A stretch of DNA of 55,151 bases from an uncultured Clostridium sp. (GTDB lineage: Bacteria > Bacillota > Clostridia > Lachnospirales > Lachnospiraceae). This document shows, piece after piece, positions 26,054 through 34,924 of the stretch (positions are counted from its first letter, which is position 1; each line of letters starts with the position of its first letter). The position numbers and the translations under genes are program-made. The stretch lies in the NCBI GenBank assembly GCA_947575275.1, contig CANPMS010000010.1, positions 1-55,151 on the forward strand, in the 5' to 3' direction. The notes beneath the pieces were generated by a model. That model had not been told where the DNA came from. It saw only the letters and a program-made list of their open reading frames with translations, and ran no database searches.

Positions 26054-26292
26054 GTTACTTTCTCTCCTTTTCCTTTTTAGTCCATTTTCATATGTTACTT
26101 TTATGATAAAGAGGAATGGCGAACCTCTTTTATCTGAATTTGTACCAGCTATGTTACCCACGTTTGGAGTACTTTCCCGTCCTCAGCAAAACCATACTGC
26201 GCTTTTTATGTAACCTGTCTGAAACCGTTTATTTGCTCTCCGATGGCAGGTTCTCCAACCACGCTTATCCATAACTGTAAAAGGATACCTTT
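26054..26292 (-). promoter_or_regulatory. Long untranslated leader of secreted gene A
   Basis: About 240 bases separate the promoter's expected start from the ATG. On the minus strand the leader contains a 5' hairpin (AAAAGG/CCTTTT), a pairing AACCTG/CAGGTT about 35 bases apart, and a strong hairpin GATAAAAGAGG/CCTCTTTATC (26102-26131). The core motifs of the c-di-GMP-I riboswitch (such as GACGCAAAGC) were looked for and not found. No known riboswitch class is recognised. Confidence 0.5.
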
Positions 26293-26298
26293 TATTCT

Positions 26299-26327
26299 AT
26301 GATAATCCCAAAGTAAAAAAAAATCAA
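26299..26327 (-). promoter_or_regulatory. Promoter of secreted gene A
   Basis: On the minus strand TTGATT (26322-26327) and TATCAT (26299-26304) are separated by 17 bases, seven of which are T. It allows transcription of the secreted and membrane genes independently of the sortase gene. Confidence 0.6.
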
Positions 26328-26408
26328 TCTTTTTTGCAATTTTTGTTAAAAAATATTTCATTTATGTAACCCATACGGCGAAGCAATGCCCCAGGGGAAA
26401 ACCCAGGT

Positions 26409-27179
26409 TCATTCCGGCTCCAGCTCCTCCATAATCCCATACACTGCGTATCTGGCATTTTGGTACTCGTAGGAACAGGTGCACAAAACAAGAATTCTGT
26501 CCGCAGCCTGCGGTCTGATTCCACTGGCAAAGGTACTGGCGGCAATAATGCTGTCCAGCCACGACTGCCGCTCCTGCTGACCGGCAAAGCGCAAAGGAAA
26601 GCTGCCGTATCCGCTGATTACATTCCCTGCGAAAAGCCGAATCCGAAAGGTCTCCTCCGGCAAGTAAAGGTATAAATCCGGGTGCTGCTCGTAATAGCCC
26701 TTCCTCTTATAGCCCGACAGGGAGGAAAACATCCTTCCGCCCCGGATATGATGTCCGTACAACACGGACACATCATCCGTAAAATCACGGCTGTTTCCAC
26801 TCTCCAGAAAAATAGAACCGGCAATACTGTTCGCTCCATTTACTGTGCGTGTCAGATAGTAGTCGTTATCCGGCCCCTGGACGATGGGATAGTCAATGAC
26901 CGTTCCAGGTCCGTAAATCCAGCCGCAAATATCAGGATTTAAATTTCTTAAGGCTTCCCAGTCAGGGACGCCCCTTACCGCATGTTTTTCAGAATTGTCC
27001 TGTCCGGTCTCCGCGGCCGTCTCCTCGGTCTCAAACGCCGCACTGCGCACCTCCTGATAAAAACGTTCCGCCTCTACCCGGGGCTTAAGCTCCCTGTAAG
27101 CCATCATTCCGCAGAAGCCTGCCGCCAGAAAAAGCAATCCTAAAACCGTCAGCAATCCTCTCCTCTTTTTCCTCTTCAT
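26409..27179 (-). CDS. srtB: Class B sortase
   Basis: Membrane-bound cysteine transpeptidase joining sorting-signal proteins to peptidoglycan or to each other. The 256-residue product has a basic N-terminus, one membrane helix (about residues 9-28), an acidic linker, and the sortase B barrel. Catalytic residues are His143 in VLYGHHIRGGRMF, Cys235 in VLCTCSYEY and Arg243 in NARYAVYG. PDICGWIYGPGTVIDYPIVQ is the class B N-terminal signature. The ATG five codons into the frame is preferred, behind AAAGGA. Class B enzymes anchor haem proteins or assemble some pili; the IPKTG protein downstream is the only visible substrate here. Confidence 0.92.
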   Translation of the reverse strand: MKRKKRRGLLTVLGLLFLAAGFCGMMAYRELKPRVEAERFYQEVRSAAFETEETAAETGQDNSEKHAVRGVPDWEALRNLNPDICGWIYGPGTVIDYPIVQGPDNDYYLTRTVNGANSIAGSIFLESGNSRDFTDDVSVLYGHHIRGGRMFSSLSGYKRKGYYEQHPDLYLYLPEETFRIRLFAGNVISGYGSFPLRFAGQQERQSWLDSIIAASTFASGIRPQAADRILVLCTCSYEYQNARYAVYGIMEELEPE

Positions 27180-27242
27180 TCCTTCCTTTCTCATCAGTCA
27201 ACAGCCTGCTTCCAAAATTGTAAAAAAGTGTCTTATACTTAT

Positions 27243-27270
27243 ATTTTAGGACAAAAAAAAGAAAAGTCAA
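27243..27270 (-). promoter_or_regulatory. Promoter of the sortase gene
   Basis: On the minus strand TTGACT (27265-27270) and TAAAAT (27243-27248) are separated by a T-rich 16-base spacer, about 65 bases before the sortase start and just after the spoIIQ terminator. Confidence 0.7.
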
Positions 27271-27290
27271 TATGTATGATAAATTACGGC

Positions 27291-27314
27291 AAAAAAAGAA
27301 GGCTCACGCCTCCC
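27291..27314 (-). terminator. Intrinsic terminator after the SpoIIQ-like gene
   Basis: On the minus strand GGGAGGC and GCCTTC form a short stem with loop GTGA, followed by seven T. It starts two bases after the stop codon and separates sporulation genes from the sortase locus. Confidence 0.7.
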
Positions 27315-27316
27315 TT

Positions 27317-28105
27317 TTACTCGAGATAATCCAGCGGATCGATTGTAGTTTCACCGCAGCGCATCTCCAAAAATATATTGCTTCCCTCAACTGTATAGTA
27401 TTTGGTCGGCTCTGCCACATAGCCCATAAGCTGTCCCTTTTCCAGATATTCTCCCTCCACGGCAGTGACTTCCTTTAACTGGCCGCAGGTAATGGAGTAA
27501 TCATTTCCCAAATCAAGCACCAGGTAATTGCCGATCTCCTCATTGGAGCCTGCGCCTGTCACCCGTGCATTTGCCGGAGCATAGACCGGCTGGCTGACCT
27601 CACCCTGTATAACCAGTCCTGGATTGCACTTGTACTGATCCAGTGTGGGGAAATAAATGGTGGATTCCATGTTGTAATCCAGCACCACATTTCCTCTTAC
27701 AGGCCACATCATCTTGCTGGTATCGGTAAAGTTCAACACCAGAGCTGTGGCTGAAAGCGGACCGCTTCCTACTGCCTTGGCATCACTGTCTCTCTGAGCC
27801 TGTGCCATCTCATGGTTCTTCTCGGACACTGCCGTATCGGGATTTTCCGACTGACGCATGGTCTCATTCTGAGCCACCTGTGGCACAGATTCCTGCGCAT
27901 TTGACTCCCCGGCAACCTGCGGTGTCACGCCTGGCTCTTCTGCGAGAAACTCTCCCTGACCCTGCATGTCCACATACGGCTGCTCCTGCCCGTTTCCTCT
28001 TTGAATTGTAACAACGCCTGCTGCAGCAACCATAGTCAGCAGACCAAGCACCAACATGACAAGGAATAATTTGTCCTTGAACATCTGATTCATTCTCTCT
28101 TTCAC
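27317..28105 (-). CDS. spoIIQ: SpoIIQ-like protein with degenerate LytM (M23) domain
   Basis: A 262-residue protein with one N-terminal membrane helix (about 12-32), an acidic linker and a C-terminal M23/LytM-fold domain (about 130-262). SpoIIQ sits in the forespore membrane and docks with SpoIIIAH across the intermembrane space during engulfment. Zinc ligands expected in active M23 enzymes are missing: the H-x-G-x-D-I site reads NPGLVIQG and the H-x-H site reads SNIFLEMR. It should be a structural, not catalytic, domain. The start is GTG after GAGGTG. Assignment rests on fold and on spoIID next to it, an order known in Clostridia. Confidence 0.8.
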   Translation of the reverse strand: MKERMNQMFKDKLFLVMLVLGLLTMVAAAGVVTIQRGNGQEQPYVDMQGQGEFLAEEPGVTPQVAGESNAQESVPQVAQNETMRQSENPDTAVSEKNHEMAQAQRDSDAKAVGSGPLSATALVLNFTDTSKMMWPVRGNVVLDYNMESTIYFPTLDQYKCNPGLVIQGEVSQPVYAPANARVTGAGSNEEIGNYLVLDLGNDYSITCGQLKEVTAVEGEYLEKGQLMGYVAEPTKYYTVEGSNIFLEMRCGETTIDPLDYLE

Positions 28106-28146
28106 CGTTTATCACCTCGGTACTATTCTTACCAAAGTAAAACTTC

Positions 28147-29181
28147 TTATTCAGCAACAAGAGAAATATTTTTATAATAATATTGCAAAATCTCCTCAAA
28201 GCTCCAGCCTGACGACGCCATATGATCCGCCCCCGCCTGGCTTAAGCCATAGCCATGACCTACGCCCTTTACGTTTGCCTGCAGTGAACCTTCTTTGCCA
28301 TCAAGGGAAAAGCAGGCGGACGGCAGCTTCAGGGCATACTGCACCTCCTCACCTGTGTAGGTTTTTGCCCCTACCTTGATCTGCATGGTATACCCGGAAT
28401 CATCCTTTTTTACGGTCTGTATCTCCCCCGGAATCTGTTCCGGGCTCACAGGCTGTGCTCCGGGAATGCCGTTTATCAGCTCTGCAAACTCACTAAAACT
28501 CCATGTAAACTCACGGAAACAAAGCTCCCTCTGTGTATCCCACTGGCTCTCGGCAGCCTGGAGATAGGGATACTCCGACTCTCCTGTTCTGGTTCTCCCT
28601 GCGCTGATCCCATGAAACAAAGGAAGAATCGGACGATCATCATACTTTATAACCAGCCCCCTGGTTTCCTGTACCGCCGTCCGGCAGCGTGCAAGCCCGT
28701 CTGCCAGACGCTCCCGCTCCTGAAGGGACATCTCCCCTCCTTTTAACACGCCGCTCTCTGCCTCCAGATAGTCTAAATCCAGCTCCCCTTCATGGATCTC
28801 AGTCCGTCCCTCCATCACACGACTGATATAAGTCCGGGCAATCACAGCCTGACACTTCAGCGCCTCCAGATGGTAGCCTGTATCAATCTGACATACAATT
28901 ACCCCAGGCAGATAATCTTCCAAATCCATGTAAGTTCCCACCCCTCCGCGCTCCACAAGGATACGGCGGCTTATGGGGGCAGAGACCTGGGCTGCATCTG
29001 TCTGCTCTCCATCTGCCCCGTGCCCTTCCTGAGCCTGTGTTCCTTCCTCTCCCTGCTCTTCCTGCTCCACACGCTCCCTCTCCAGCGGCAGCACAGCCTG
29101 TCCTGCTGCGCGCATACAGACTAATGACAGAATCCACGGCGTCAGCAAAAGAAGCAGTCCGCCCATTATCCATTTCCCCAT
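28147..29181 (-). CDS. spoIID: Stage II sporulation protein D
   Basis: Membrane-anchored lytic transglycosylase that digests the septal wall during engulfment, working with SpoIIP and SpoIIM. The 344-residue product has an N-terminal membrane helix, an acidic Glu/Gln/Gly-rich linker, and the SpoIID domain from about residue 75. The domain includes MDLEDYLPGVIVCQ, ALKCQAVIARTYI, FHGISAGRTRTGE (with conserved His and Ser) and the C-terminal VGHGYGLSQAGADHMA. The ribosome site GGGAGG overlaps the 3' arm of the hairpin that follows glgP. SpoIIQ-like follows 41 bases later. Confidence 0.93.
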   Translation of the reverse strand: MGKWIMGGLLLLLTPWILSLVCMRAAGQAVLPLERERVEQEEQGEEGTQAQEGHGADGEQTDAAQVSAPISRRILVERGGVGTYMDLEDYLPGVIVCQIDTGYHLEALKCQAVIARTYISRVMEGRTEIHEGELDLDYLEAESGVLKGGEMSLQERERLADGLARCRTAVQETRGLVIKYDDRPILPLFHGISAGRTRTGESEYPYLQAAESQWDTQRELCFREFTWSFSEFAELINGIPGAQPVSPEQIPGEIQTVKKDDSGYTMQIKVGAKTYTGEEVQYALKLPSACFSLDGKEGSLQANVKGVGHGYGLSQAGADHMASSGWSFEEILQYYYKNISLVAE

Positions 29182-29221
29182 AAAAAAATCCCTCCCGACT
29201 ATTACAGTCTATGGAGGAATT
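29182..29221 (-). terminator. Terminator after glgP overlapping the spoIID ribosome site
   Basis: On the minus strand AATTCCTCC and GGAGGGATT enclose an inner GACT/AGTC stem and are followed by a T run. It lies in the 58 bases between glgP and spoIID. The spoIID Shine-Dalgarno sequence forms the 3' arm. Confidence 0.7.
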
Positions 29222-29239
29222 TTTCTGTTTATGCTTTGC

Positions 29240-31705
29240 TTACAGCTCTACTTCCGCTTTCTTTAAATGCCAAATATCATTTACATACTCCTCAATGGTG
29301 CGGTCAGAGCTGAACTTTCCGCTGCTGGCTGTGTTAAGCATCGCTGCCCGCGCCCACCATCTTTCATCCCGGTATGCCTTATCCACACGCTTCTGGGCAT
29401 CTGCATACATGCGAAAATCCTTTAAGATAAAGTAAGCGTCTGCACGGTCACTGCTTAAGGTGTTGAGCAGGGAGTTGTAAATATCCCGAAACAGCTCCGG
29501 ATCCTGAGGAGAATAGTAGCCATTAATTAACTGCATCAGTACACGGCGAATATCCTGGTCGCTGTTGAAAATCTGCATCGGGTCATAGCTTCTGTCATGC
29601 TCCATACGGATAATATCGTCTGAGGATGTTCCGAAGATAAAGGCATTCTCCTCGCCTACCTCCTCCACAATCTCCACATTGGCTCCGTCCATGGTTCCAA
29701 TCGTCAGGGCTCCGTTTAACATAAACTTCATATTGCCGGTTCCTGACGCCTCCTTGCTGGCGGTGGAAATCTGCTCACTGACATCAGCCGCCGCAAAAAT
29801 AATCTCCGCGTTGGATACCCGGTAATCTTCGATAAATACCACCTTCAGCTTTCCGTTGATGGACTCATCGTTATTAATTACATCTGCAACGGAATTAATC
29901 AGCTTGATTGTCAGCTTCGCCCGATGGTAACCTGCTGCCGCCTTAGCTCCAAAGATAAATGTCCGCGGAACCATATCCAAGTTCGGATTGTCCTTCAGCA
30001 TGTTATACAGATACATCACATGCAGAATATTCATAAGCTGGCGTTTGTACTCGTGGAGACGCTTCACCTGCACATCGAAGATAGAATGGGGATCCACCTC
30101 AATCCCGTTGTGCTCTTTTATATACTTTGCCAGACGTATCTTGTTCTGGTGCTTGATGTTCATAAACTCGTGCTGGCACTTTTCATCATCCACATACAGT
30201 TTCAGCCTGCTGATTGCAGACAGATTGGTAATCCACTCATCGCCAATCTTGTCAGTGACCCAGCTTGCCAGAAGGGGATTTCCGTGCAGCAGAAACCGTC
30301 TCTGAGTAATCCCGTTTGTCTTATTGTTGAATTTCTCCGGCATCATCTGATAGAAATCACGAAGCTCCTGATTCTTTAAAATCTCTGTATGCAGCTTGGC
30401 AACGCCATTGACAGAAAAACTGCCTATGATGGCCATATGCGCCATCCTAACCTGACCATCATAGATAATCGCCATCTTTGCCACCTTATCCTGATCATTG
30501 GGATAACGCTGCTGAATCTGGAGAATGAACCGGCGGTTAATTTCCTCCACAATCTGGTAAATGCGGGGAAGCAGCCTGGAGAACAGCTCAATCGGCCACT
30601 TCTCCAGCGCCTCTGCCATAATGGTGTGATTGGTATAAGCACAGGTCTTGGTTGTAACCTCCCACGCCTCACTCCACTCCAGCCCGTACTCGTCAAGCAG
30701 AATGCGCATCAGCTCCGCCACTGCCACGGTGGGATGGGTATCGTTTAGCTGGAATACATTTTTCTCATGGAATCTGCGCACGTCATCGTGCTTTTCCATA
30801 TACTTTGCCACAGCCCGCTGCACACTGGCGGAGATAAAGAAATACTGCTGCTTTAATCGAAGCTCCTTACCTGCATAATGGTTATCGTTGGGGTACAGCA
30901 CATCACAGATGGTCTTGGCCAGATTCTCCTGTTCCATGGCCTTTTGGTAGTCCCCCTTATCGAAGGAATCCAGATTAAAGGTATTGATTGGCTGGGCATC
31001 CCAGATGCGCAGAGTATTTACCACATTATTGCCATAGCCCACAATCGGCAGGTCATAGGGCACCGCCAGAACAGATTGATAGCCTTCCTGGGTAAAGCGC
31101 TCTCTTCCATTCTCCCATACGGTCTTTACATAACCTCCAAATTTTATCTCAGTGGCATACTCGGAGCGGCGCACCTCAAACGGATTCCCATCCTTCAGCC
31201 AGTTGTCGGGAACCTCCACCTGAAAGCCGTTCTCGATTTTCTGCTTAAACATACCATAACGATAACGGATTCCGCAGCCATAAGCAGGATAGCCCAGGGT
31301 TGCAAGGGAGTCGAGGAAGCACGCTGCGAGACGTCCGAGACCGCCGTTTCCCAGGGCTGCATCCGGCTCCTGATCCTCCACCAGATTCAAGTCAAAGCCC
31401 AGCTCATCCAGAACCTCTCTCACCTCGTCCCTTGCCATAATATTGATAATGTTATTGCCCAGGGCACGCCCCATCAGAAACTCCATGGAAAGGTAGTAGA
31501 CGGTCTTTACATCTTTCTTCTCATACTCCTTGTGGGTCGCAATCCACTCATCAATGATAACGTCCTTCACCGCATAGGAAACTGCCTGAAATACCTGCTC
31601 AGCCGTGGCCTCATCGATGGTTTTACGGTACAGGCTTTTTACATTATAAATCACGCTGTTTTTAAATGTCTCTTTGTCAAATCCCTTTTTTGCACTGATT
31701 TTCAT
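29240..31705 (-). CDS. glgP: Glycogen/alpha-glucan phosphorylase
   Basis: PLP enzyme releasing glucose 1-phosphate from the ends of glycogen or maltodextrin. The 821-residue product fits the GlgP/MalP family (800-830). Visible segments are GNGGLGRLAACFLDSLATLG, the substrate site around QLNDTHPTVA, the phosphate/PLP region VKRLHEYKRQLMN, and the PLP lysine in EASGTGNMKFMLNGALTIGT. The ATG nine codons into the frame is used because a GGAGGAGG site lies 10 bases upstream. It follows ileS by 29 bases and ends in a terminator. The glgC-glgD genes for the opposite pathway lie 5 kb away. Confidence 0.96.
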   Translation of the reverse strand: MKISAKKGFDKETFKNSVIYNVKSLYRKTIDEATAEQVFQAVSYAVKDVIIDEWIATHKEYEKKDVKTVYYLSMEFLMGRALGNNIINIMARDEVREVLDELGFDLNLVEDQEPDAALGNGGLGRLAACFLDSLATLGYPAYGCGIRYRYGMFKQKIENGFQVEVPDNWLKDGNPFEVRRSEYATEIKFGGYVKTVWENGRERFTQEGYQSVLAVPYDLPIVGYGNNVVNTLRIWDAQPINTFNLDSFDKGDYQKAMEQENLAKTICDVLYPNDNHYAGKELRLKQQYFFISASVQRAVAKYMEKHDDVRRFHEKNVFQLNDTHPTVAVAELMRILLDEYGLEWSEAWEVTTKTCAYTNHTIMAEALEKWPIELFSRLLPRIYQIVEEINRRFILQIQQRYPNDQDKVAKMAIIYDGQVRMAHMAIIGSFSVNGVAKLHTEILKNQELRDFYQMMPEKFNNKTNGITQRRFLLHGNPLLASWVTDKIGDEWITNLSAISRLKLYVDDEKCQHEFMNIKHQNKIRLAKYIKEHNGIEVDPHSIFDVQVKRLHEYKRQLMNILHVMYLYNMLKDNPNLDMVPRTFIFGAKAAAGYHRAKLTIKLINSVADVINNDESINGKLKVVFIEDYRVSNAEIIFAAADVSEQISTASKEASGTGNMKFMLNGALTIGTMDGANVEIVEEVGEENAFIFGTSSDDIIRMEHDRSYDPMQIFNSDQDIRRVLMQLINGYYSPQDPELFRDIYNSLLNTLSSDRADAYFILKDFRMYADAQKRVDKAYRDERWWARAAMLNTASSGKFSSDRTIEEYVNDIWHLKKAEVEL

Positions 31706-31734
31706 TCTGGCTCTTCCTCCTCCCTGCCGCATGC

Positions 31735-34700
31735 TCAGCTGCGGTCAGTCACTTTCTCTACACCTAACATTACAGTCTCACCGTTAATGTTCCACTCTTT
31801 TTCATAGCCGCCCGCCTGGTCAAAGAGGATGCGGCGCGCAAGCACCTCGCCCTTGATCAGAGCCTCATGCTTTTTGAGAATCCCTGAAATCTTGTCATTG
31901 CCCTTTTGATATACATGAATGTAATCCATAACCTCAAAACCGGCTTCTTTCCTCATGGTTTGGATTTTGCTGACCAACTCCCGGACAAAGCCCTCCTCCA
32001 GAAGCTGCGGCGTCAGGTTGGTATCCAGAGCCACGGTGGCATAATGATCGCCCTCAGAGACATACCCCTCTGCCTGCGCCATATCAATCAGCAAGTCCTC
32101 TTCCCTTAAGACCACCGGACCTTCACCGAAATCAAAGGTCAATGCCCCCTCAGCCTTCAAGGTATCCATAGCCGCATTTCCATCCAGCTCCTCCAATGCT
32201 TTTTTGATGCTGCCAATCTGCCTGCCATATTTGGGTCCCACAGTCTTAAGCTGCGGCTTGAAGCTGTATGAGGTAAACTTTCTCACATCCTCCACAAACT
32301 CTGCCTTTTTTACGTTCAGCTCATCTTCGATGATCTCCACATAGTACTCGGACAGCTCACGGTCCGCCTTCACATACATCCTGCCGATGGGCTGACGGTT
32401 CTTGATGTTGGCAGTGTTTCTGGCGGCGCGGCCAAGGGCCACGATATGCAGAACCTCGTCCATATCGGCTTCCAGCTGCTTATCAATGTTCATCTCATCC
32501 ACCGGCGGGAAATCACATAAGTGTATGCTCTCAGGCGCGCTCTTATCGACGCTTCTCACTAGGTTCTGGTAGATGTCCTCGGTCATAAACGGAATCATCG
32601 GCGCGGCTGCCTTTGCCACAGTCACCAGAGCCGTATAAAGAGTCATGTAAGCATTGATTTTGTCCTGCTCCATGCCCTTCGCCCAGAAACGCTCCCGGCT
32701 CCGGCGCACATACCAGTTGCTCATATCATCCACAAACTCCTGAAGGGTTCTGGCCGCCTCCGGAATCCGGTAACCGCCCAGATTATCATCCACGTCCTTC
32801 ACCATAGAATTCATCTTGGAGAGCAGCCACTTATCCATCACCGAAAGCTGTTCGTATTTCAGTTCATATTTTGTCACATCAAAGCCGTCGATATTCGCGT
32901 ACAGAACAAAGAAAGCGTAGGTATTCCACAAGGTTCCCATAAACTTGCGCTGTCCCTCCTGCACTGCCCTGCCATGAAATCTGTTTGGCAGCCAGGGGGC
33001 GCTGTTGATATAGAAGTACCAGCGAATCGCATCGGCTCCATAGGCAGCCAGGGCTTCAAAGGGATCCACTGCGTTGCCCTTGCTCTTGCTCATCTTCTGC
33101 CCGTTCTCATCCTGCACATGACCAAGAACGAGAACATTCTTATAAGGCGCCTTGTTGAAAATCAGCGTGGAGATGGCCAGCAGGGAGTAAAACCATCCTC
33201 TGGTCTGATCCACCGCCTCGGAGATAAAATCTGCCGGAAACTGCTGCTCAAACAGCTCCTTGTTCTCAAACGGATAGTGGTGCTGGGCAAATGGCATCGC
33301 GCCGGAGTCAAACCAGCAGTCAATAACCTCCGGCACACGCCTCATTTGTTTCCCACATCCGGGACATGTAATGGTCACATCGTCAATAAAGGGACGGTGC
33401 AGTTCAATATTATCCGGGCAGTTGGAAGACATCTCTTTTAACTCTGCAATGCTTCCGATGGAGTGCTGCTCACCGCACTCACACTCCCAGACGTTCAGCG
33501 GCGTGCCCCAGTAACGGTTTCGGCTGATGCCCCAGTCCTGAACATTCTCCAGCCAGTCGCCGAAACGTCCCTTTCCAATATTCTCAGGAATCCAGTTGAT
33601 TGTATTATTGTTGCGGATAAGCTCCTCTTTGATTGCTGTCATCTTGATAAACCAGGACTCACGGGCATAATAGATAAGGGGTGTATCACAGCGCCAGCAA
33701 TGGGGATAGCTATGCTCAAATACCGGAGCCGCAAACAGAAGCCCTCTCTCCTTCAAATCCTTTAAGACCATAGGGTCAGCTTTCTTTACAAAGACGCCGG
33801 GCCACAGTGTTTCCCCGGTCATATTGCCCTGGGCATCCACCGTCTGAACAAAGGGCAGGTCATATTTTCTTCCCACCTTGGAGTCATCCTCACCGAAGGC
33901 CGGGGCAATGTGCACCACTCCGGTACCGTCAGTCAGAGTAACATAGGAATCGCAGACAATAAAATGTGCTTTTTTATGCTGTTTCTCAGCAGCGGCAACG
34001 GCACACTCATAAAGCGGCTCGTACTCCTTGCCCTCCAGCTCGGCGCCGGAATATCTTTCTAAAATATTGTAGCTGTCCGCACCCAGCACTGTGTCACAGA
34101 GCGCCTCCGCCAGATAGTATATGCCCCCATCCTCCTTCATGCACACCTTTACATAAGTTTCATCTGGATTCACACACAGGGCTGTGTTGCTGGGCAGCGT
34201 CCACGGCGTTGTAGTCCATGCAAGCACATAGGCATTATCCTCCCTCTTTACCTTAAAGCGGACGATTGCAGAGCGCTCCTTCACATCTTTATAGCCCTGC
34301 GCCACCTCGTGAGAGGAAAGGGGCGTTCCGCAGCGCGGGCAGTAGGGGACAATCTTAAATCCTTTATAAAGAAGCCCCTTTTCCCAAATTTTCTTTAACG
34401 CCCACCATTCTGATTCAATAAAGTCATTGTGATAGGTGACATAGGGATCATTCATATCTGCCCAAAAGCCCACAGTGCCGGAGAAATCCTCCCACATGCC
34501 CTTATACTTCCAGACGCTCTCCTTACAATGGCCGATAAACGGCTCCAAACCATACTCCTCGATCTGCTCCTTGCCGTCCAGCCCCAGCATCTTCTCCACT
34601 TCCAGCTCCACCGGCAGACCATGGGTATCCCAGCCTGCCTTTCGCGGAACCATGTACCCCTTCATGGTGCGGTAGCGTGGAATCATATCCTTGATAACGC

Positions 34701-34884
34701 GGGTCAGCACATGACCAATGTGGGGTTTTCCGTTTGCTGTGGGCGGACCGTCATAGAAGGTGTAAGTAGGCTCCCCTTTGCGGGAGTCCATACTTTTCTG
34801 AAAAATCTGATTGTCATTCCAGAACTTTTCTACGTTTTTTTCGCGCTCTACAAAGTTTAAATTTGCCGGTACTTTCTCGTACAT
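31735..34884 (-). CDS. ileS: Isoleucyl-tRNA synthetase, long (type 2) form
   Basis: Charges tRNA-Ile and edits valine. The 1049-residue product has the class I signatures GKPHIGHVLTR (HIGH) and KMSKSKGN, the CP1 editing domain, zinc-type cysteines in the insert (NVWECECGEQ, TCPGCGKQM) and the C-terminal anticodon region. Its length and opening VPANLNFVEREKNVEKFW match the eukaryote-like IleS2 group, which tends to be less sensitive to mupirocin than IleS1. The ATG at MYEKVPANL follows GGAGGAAGAG and is preferred over one seven codons upstream. Expression is controlled by the T-box leader in front. Confidence 0.96.
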   Translation of the reverse strand: MYEKVPANLNFVEREKNVEKFWNDNQIFQKSMDSRKGEPTYTFYDGPPTANGKPHIGHVLTRVIKDMIPRYRTMKGYMVPRKAGWDTHGLPVELEVEKMLGLDGKEQIEEYGLEPFIGHCKESVWKYKGMWEDFSGTVGFWADMNDPYVTYHNDFIESEWWALKKIWEKGLLYKGFKIVPYCPRCGTPLSSHEVAQGYKDVKERSAIVRFKVKREDNAYVLAWTTTPWTLPSNTALCVNPDETYVKVCMKEDGGIYYLAEALCDTVLGADSYNILERYSGAELEGKEYEPLYECAVAAAEKQHKKAHFIVCDSYVTLTDGTGVVHIAPAFGEDDSKVGRKYDLPFVQTVDAQGNMTGETLWPGVFVKKADPMVLKDLKERGLLFAAPVFEHSYPHCWRCDTPLIYYARESWFIKMTAIKEELIRNNNTINWIPENIGKGRFGDWLENVQDWGISRNRYWGTPLNVWECECGEQHSIGSIAELKEMSSNCPDNIELHRPFIDDVTITCPGCGKQMRRVPEVIDCWFDSGAMPFAQHHYPFENKELFEQQFPADFISEAVDQTRGWFYSLLAISTLIFNKAPYKNVLVLGHVQDENGQKMSKSKGNAVDPFEALAAYGADAIRWYFYINSAPWLPNRFHGRAVQEGQRKFMGTLWNTYAFFVLYANIDGFDVTKYELKYEQLSVMDKWLLSKMNSMVKDVDDNLGGYRIPEAARTLQEFVDDMSNWYVRRSRERFWAKGMEQDKINAYMTLYTALVTVAKAAAPMIPFMTEDIYQNLVRSVDKSAPESIHLCDFPPVDEMNIDKQLEADMDEVLHIVALGRAARNTANIKNRQPIGRMYVKADRELSEYYVEIIEDELNVKKAEFVEDVRKFTSYSFKPQLKTVGPKYGRQIGSIKKALEELDGNAAMDTLKAEGALTFDFGEGPVVLREEDLLIDMAQAEGYVSEGDHYATVALDTNLTPQLLEEGFVRELVSKIQTMRKEAGFEVMDYIHVYQKGNDKISGILKKHEALIKGEVLARRILFDQAGGYEKEWNINGETVMLGVEKVTDRS

Positions 34885-34924
34885 AACTTTCTCTTCCTCC
34901 ATCATTCATTTCCTATCAGGACGC

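Noticed and set aside
26054..26408. c-di-GMP-I (GEMM) riboswitch upstream of a surface protein
   Set aside because: The required core motifs such as GACGCAAAGC are absent; left as an unclassified leader.
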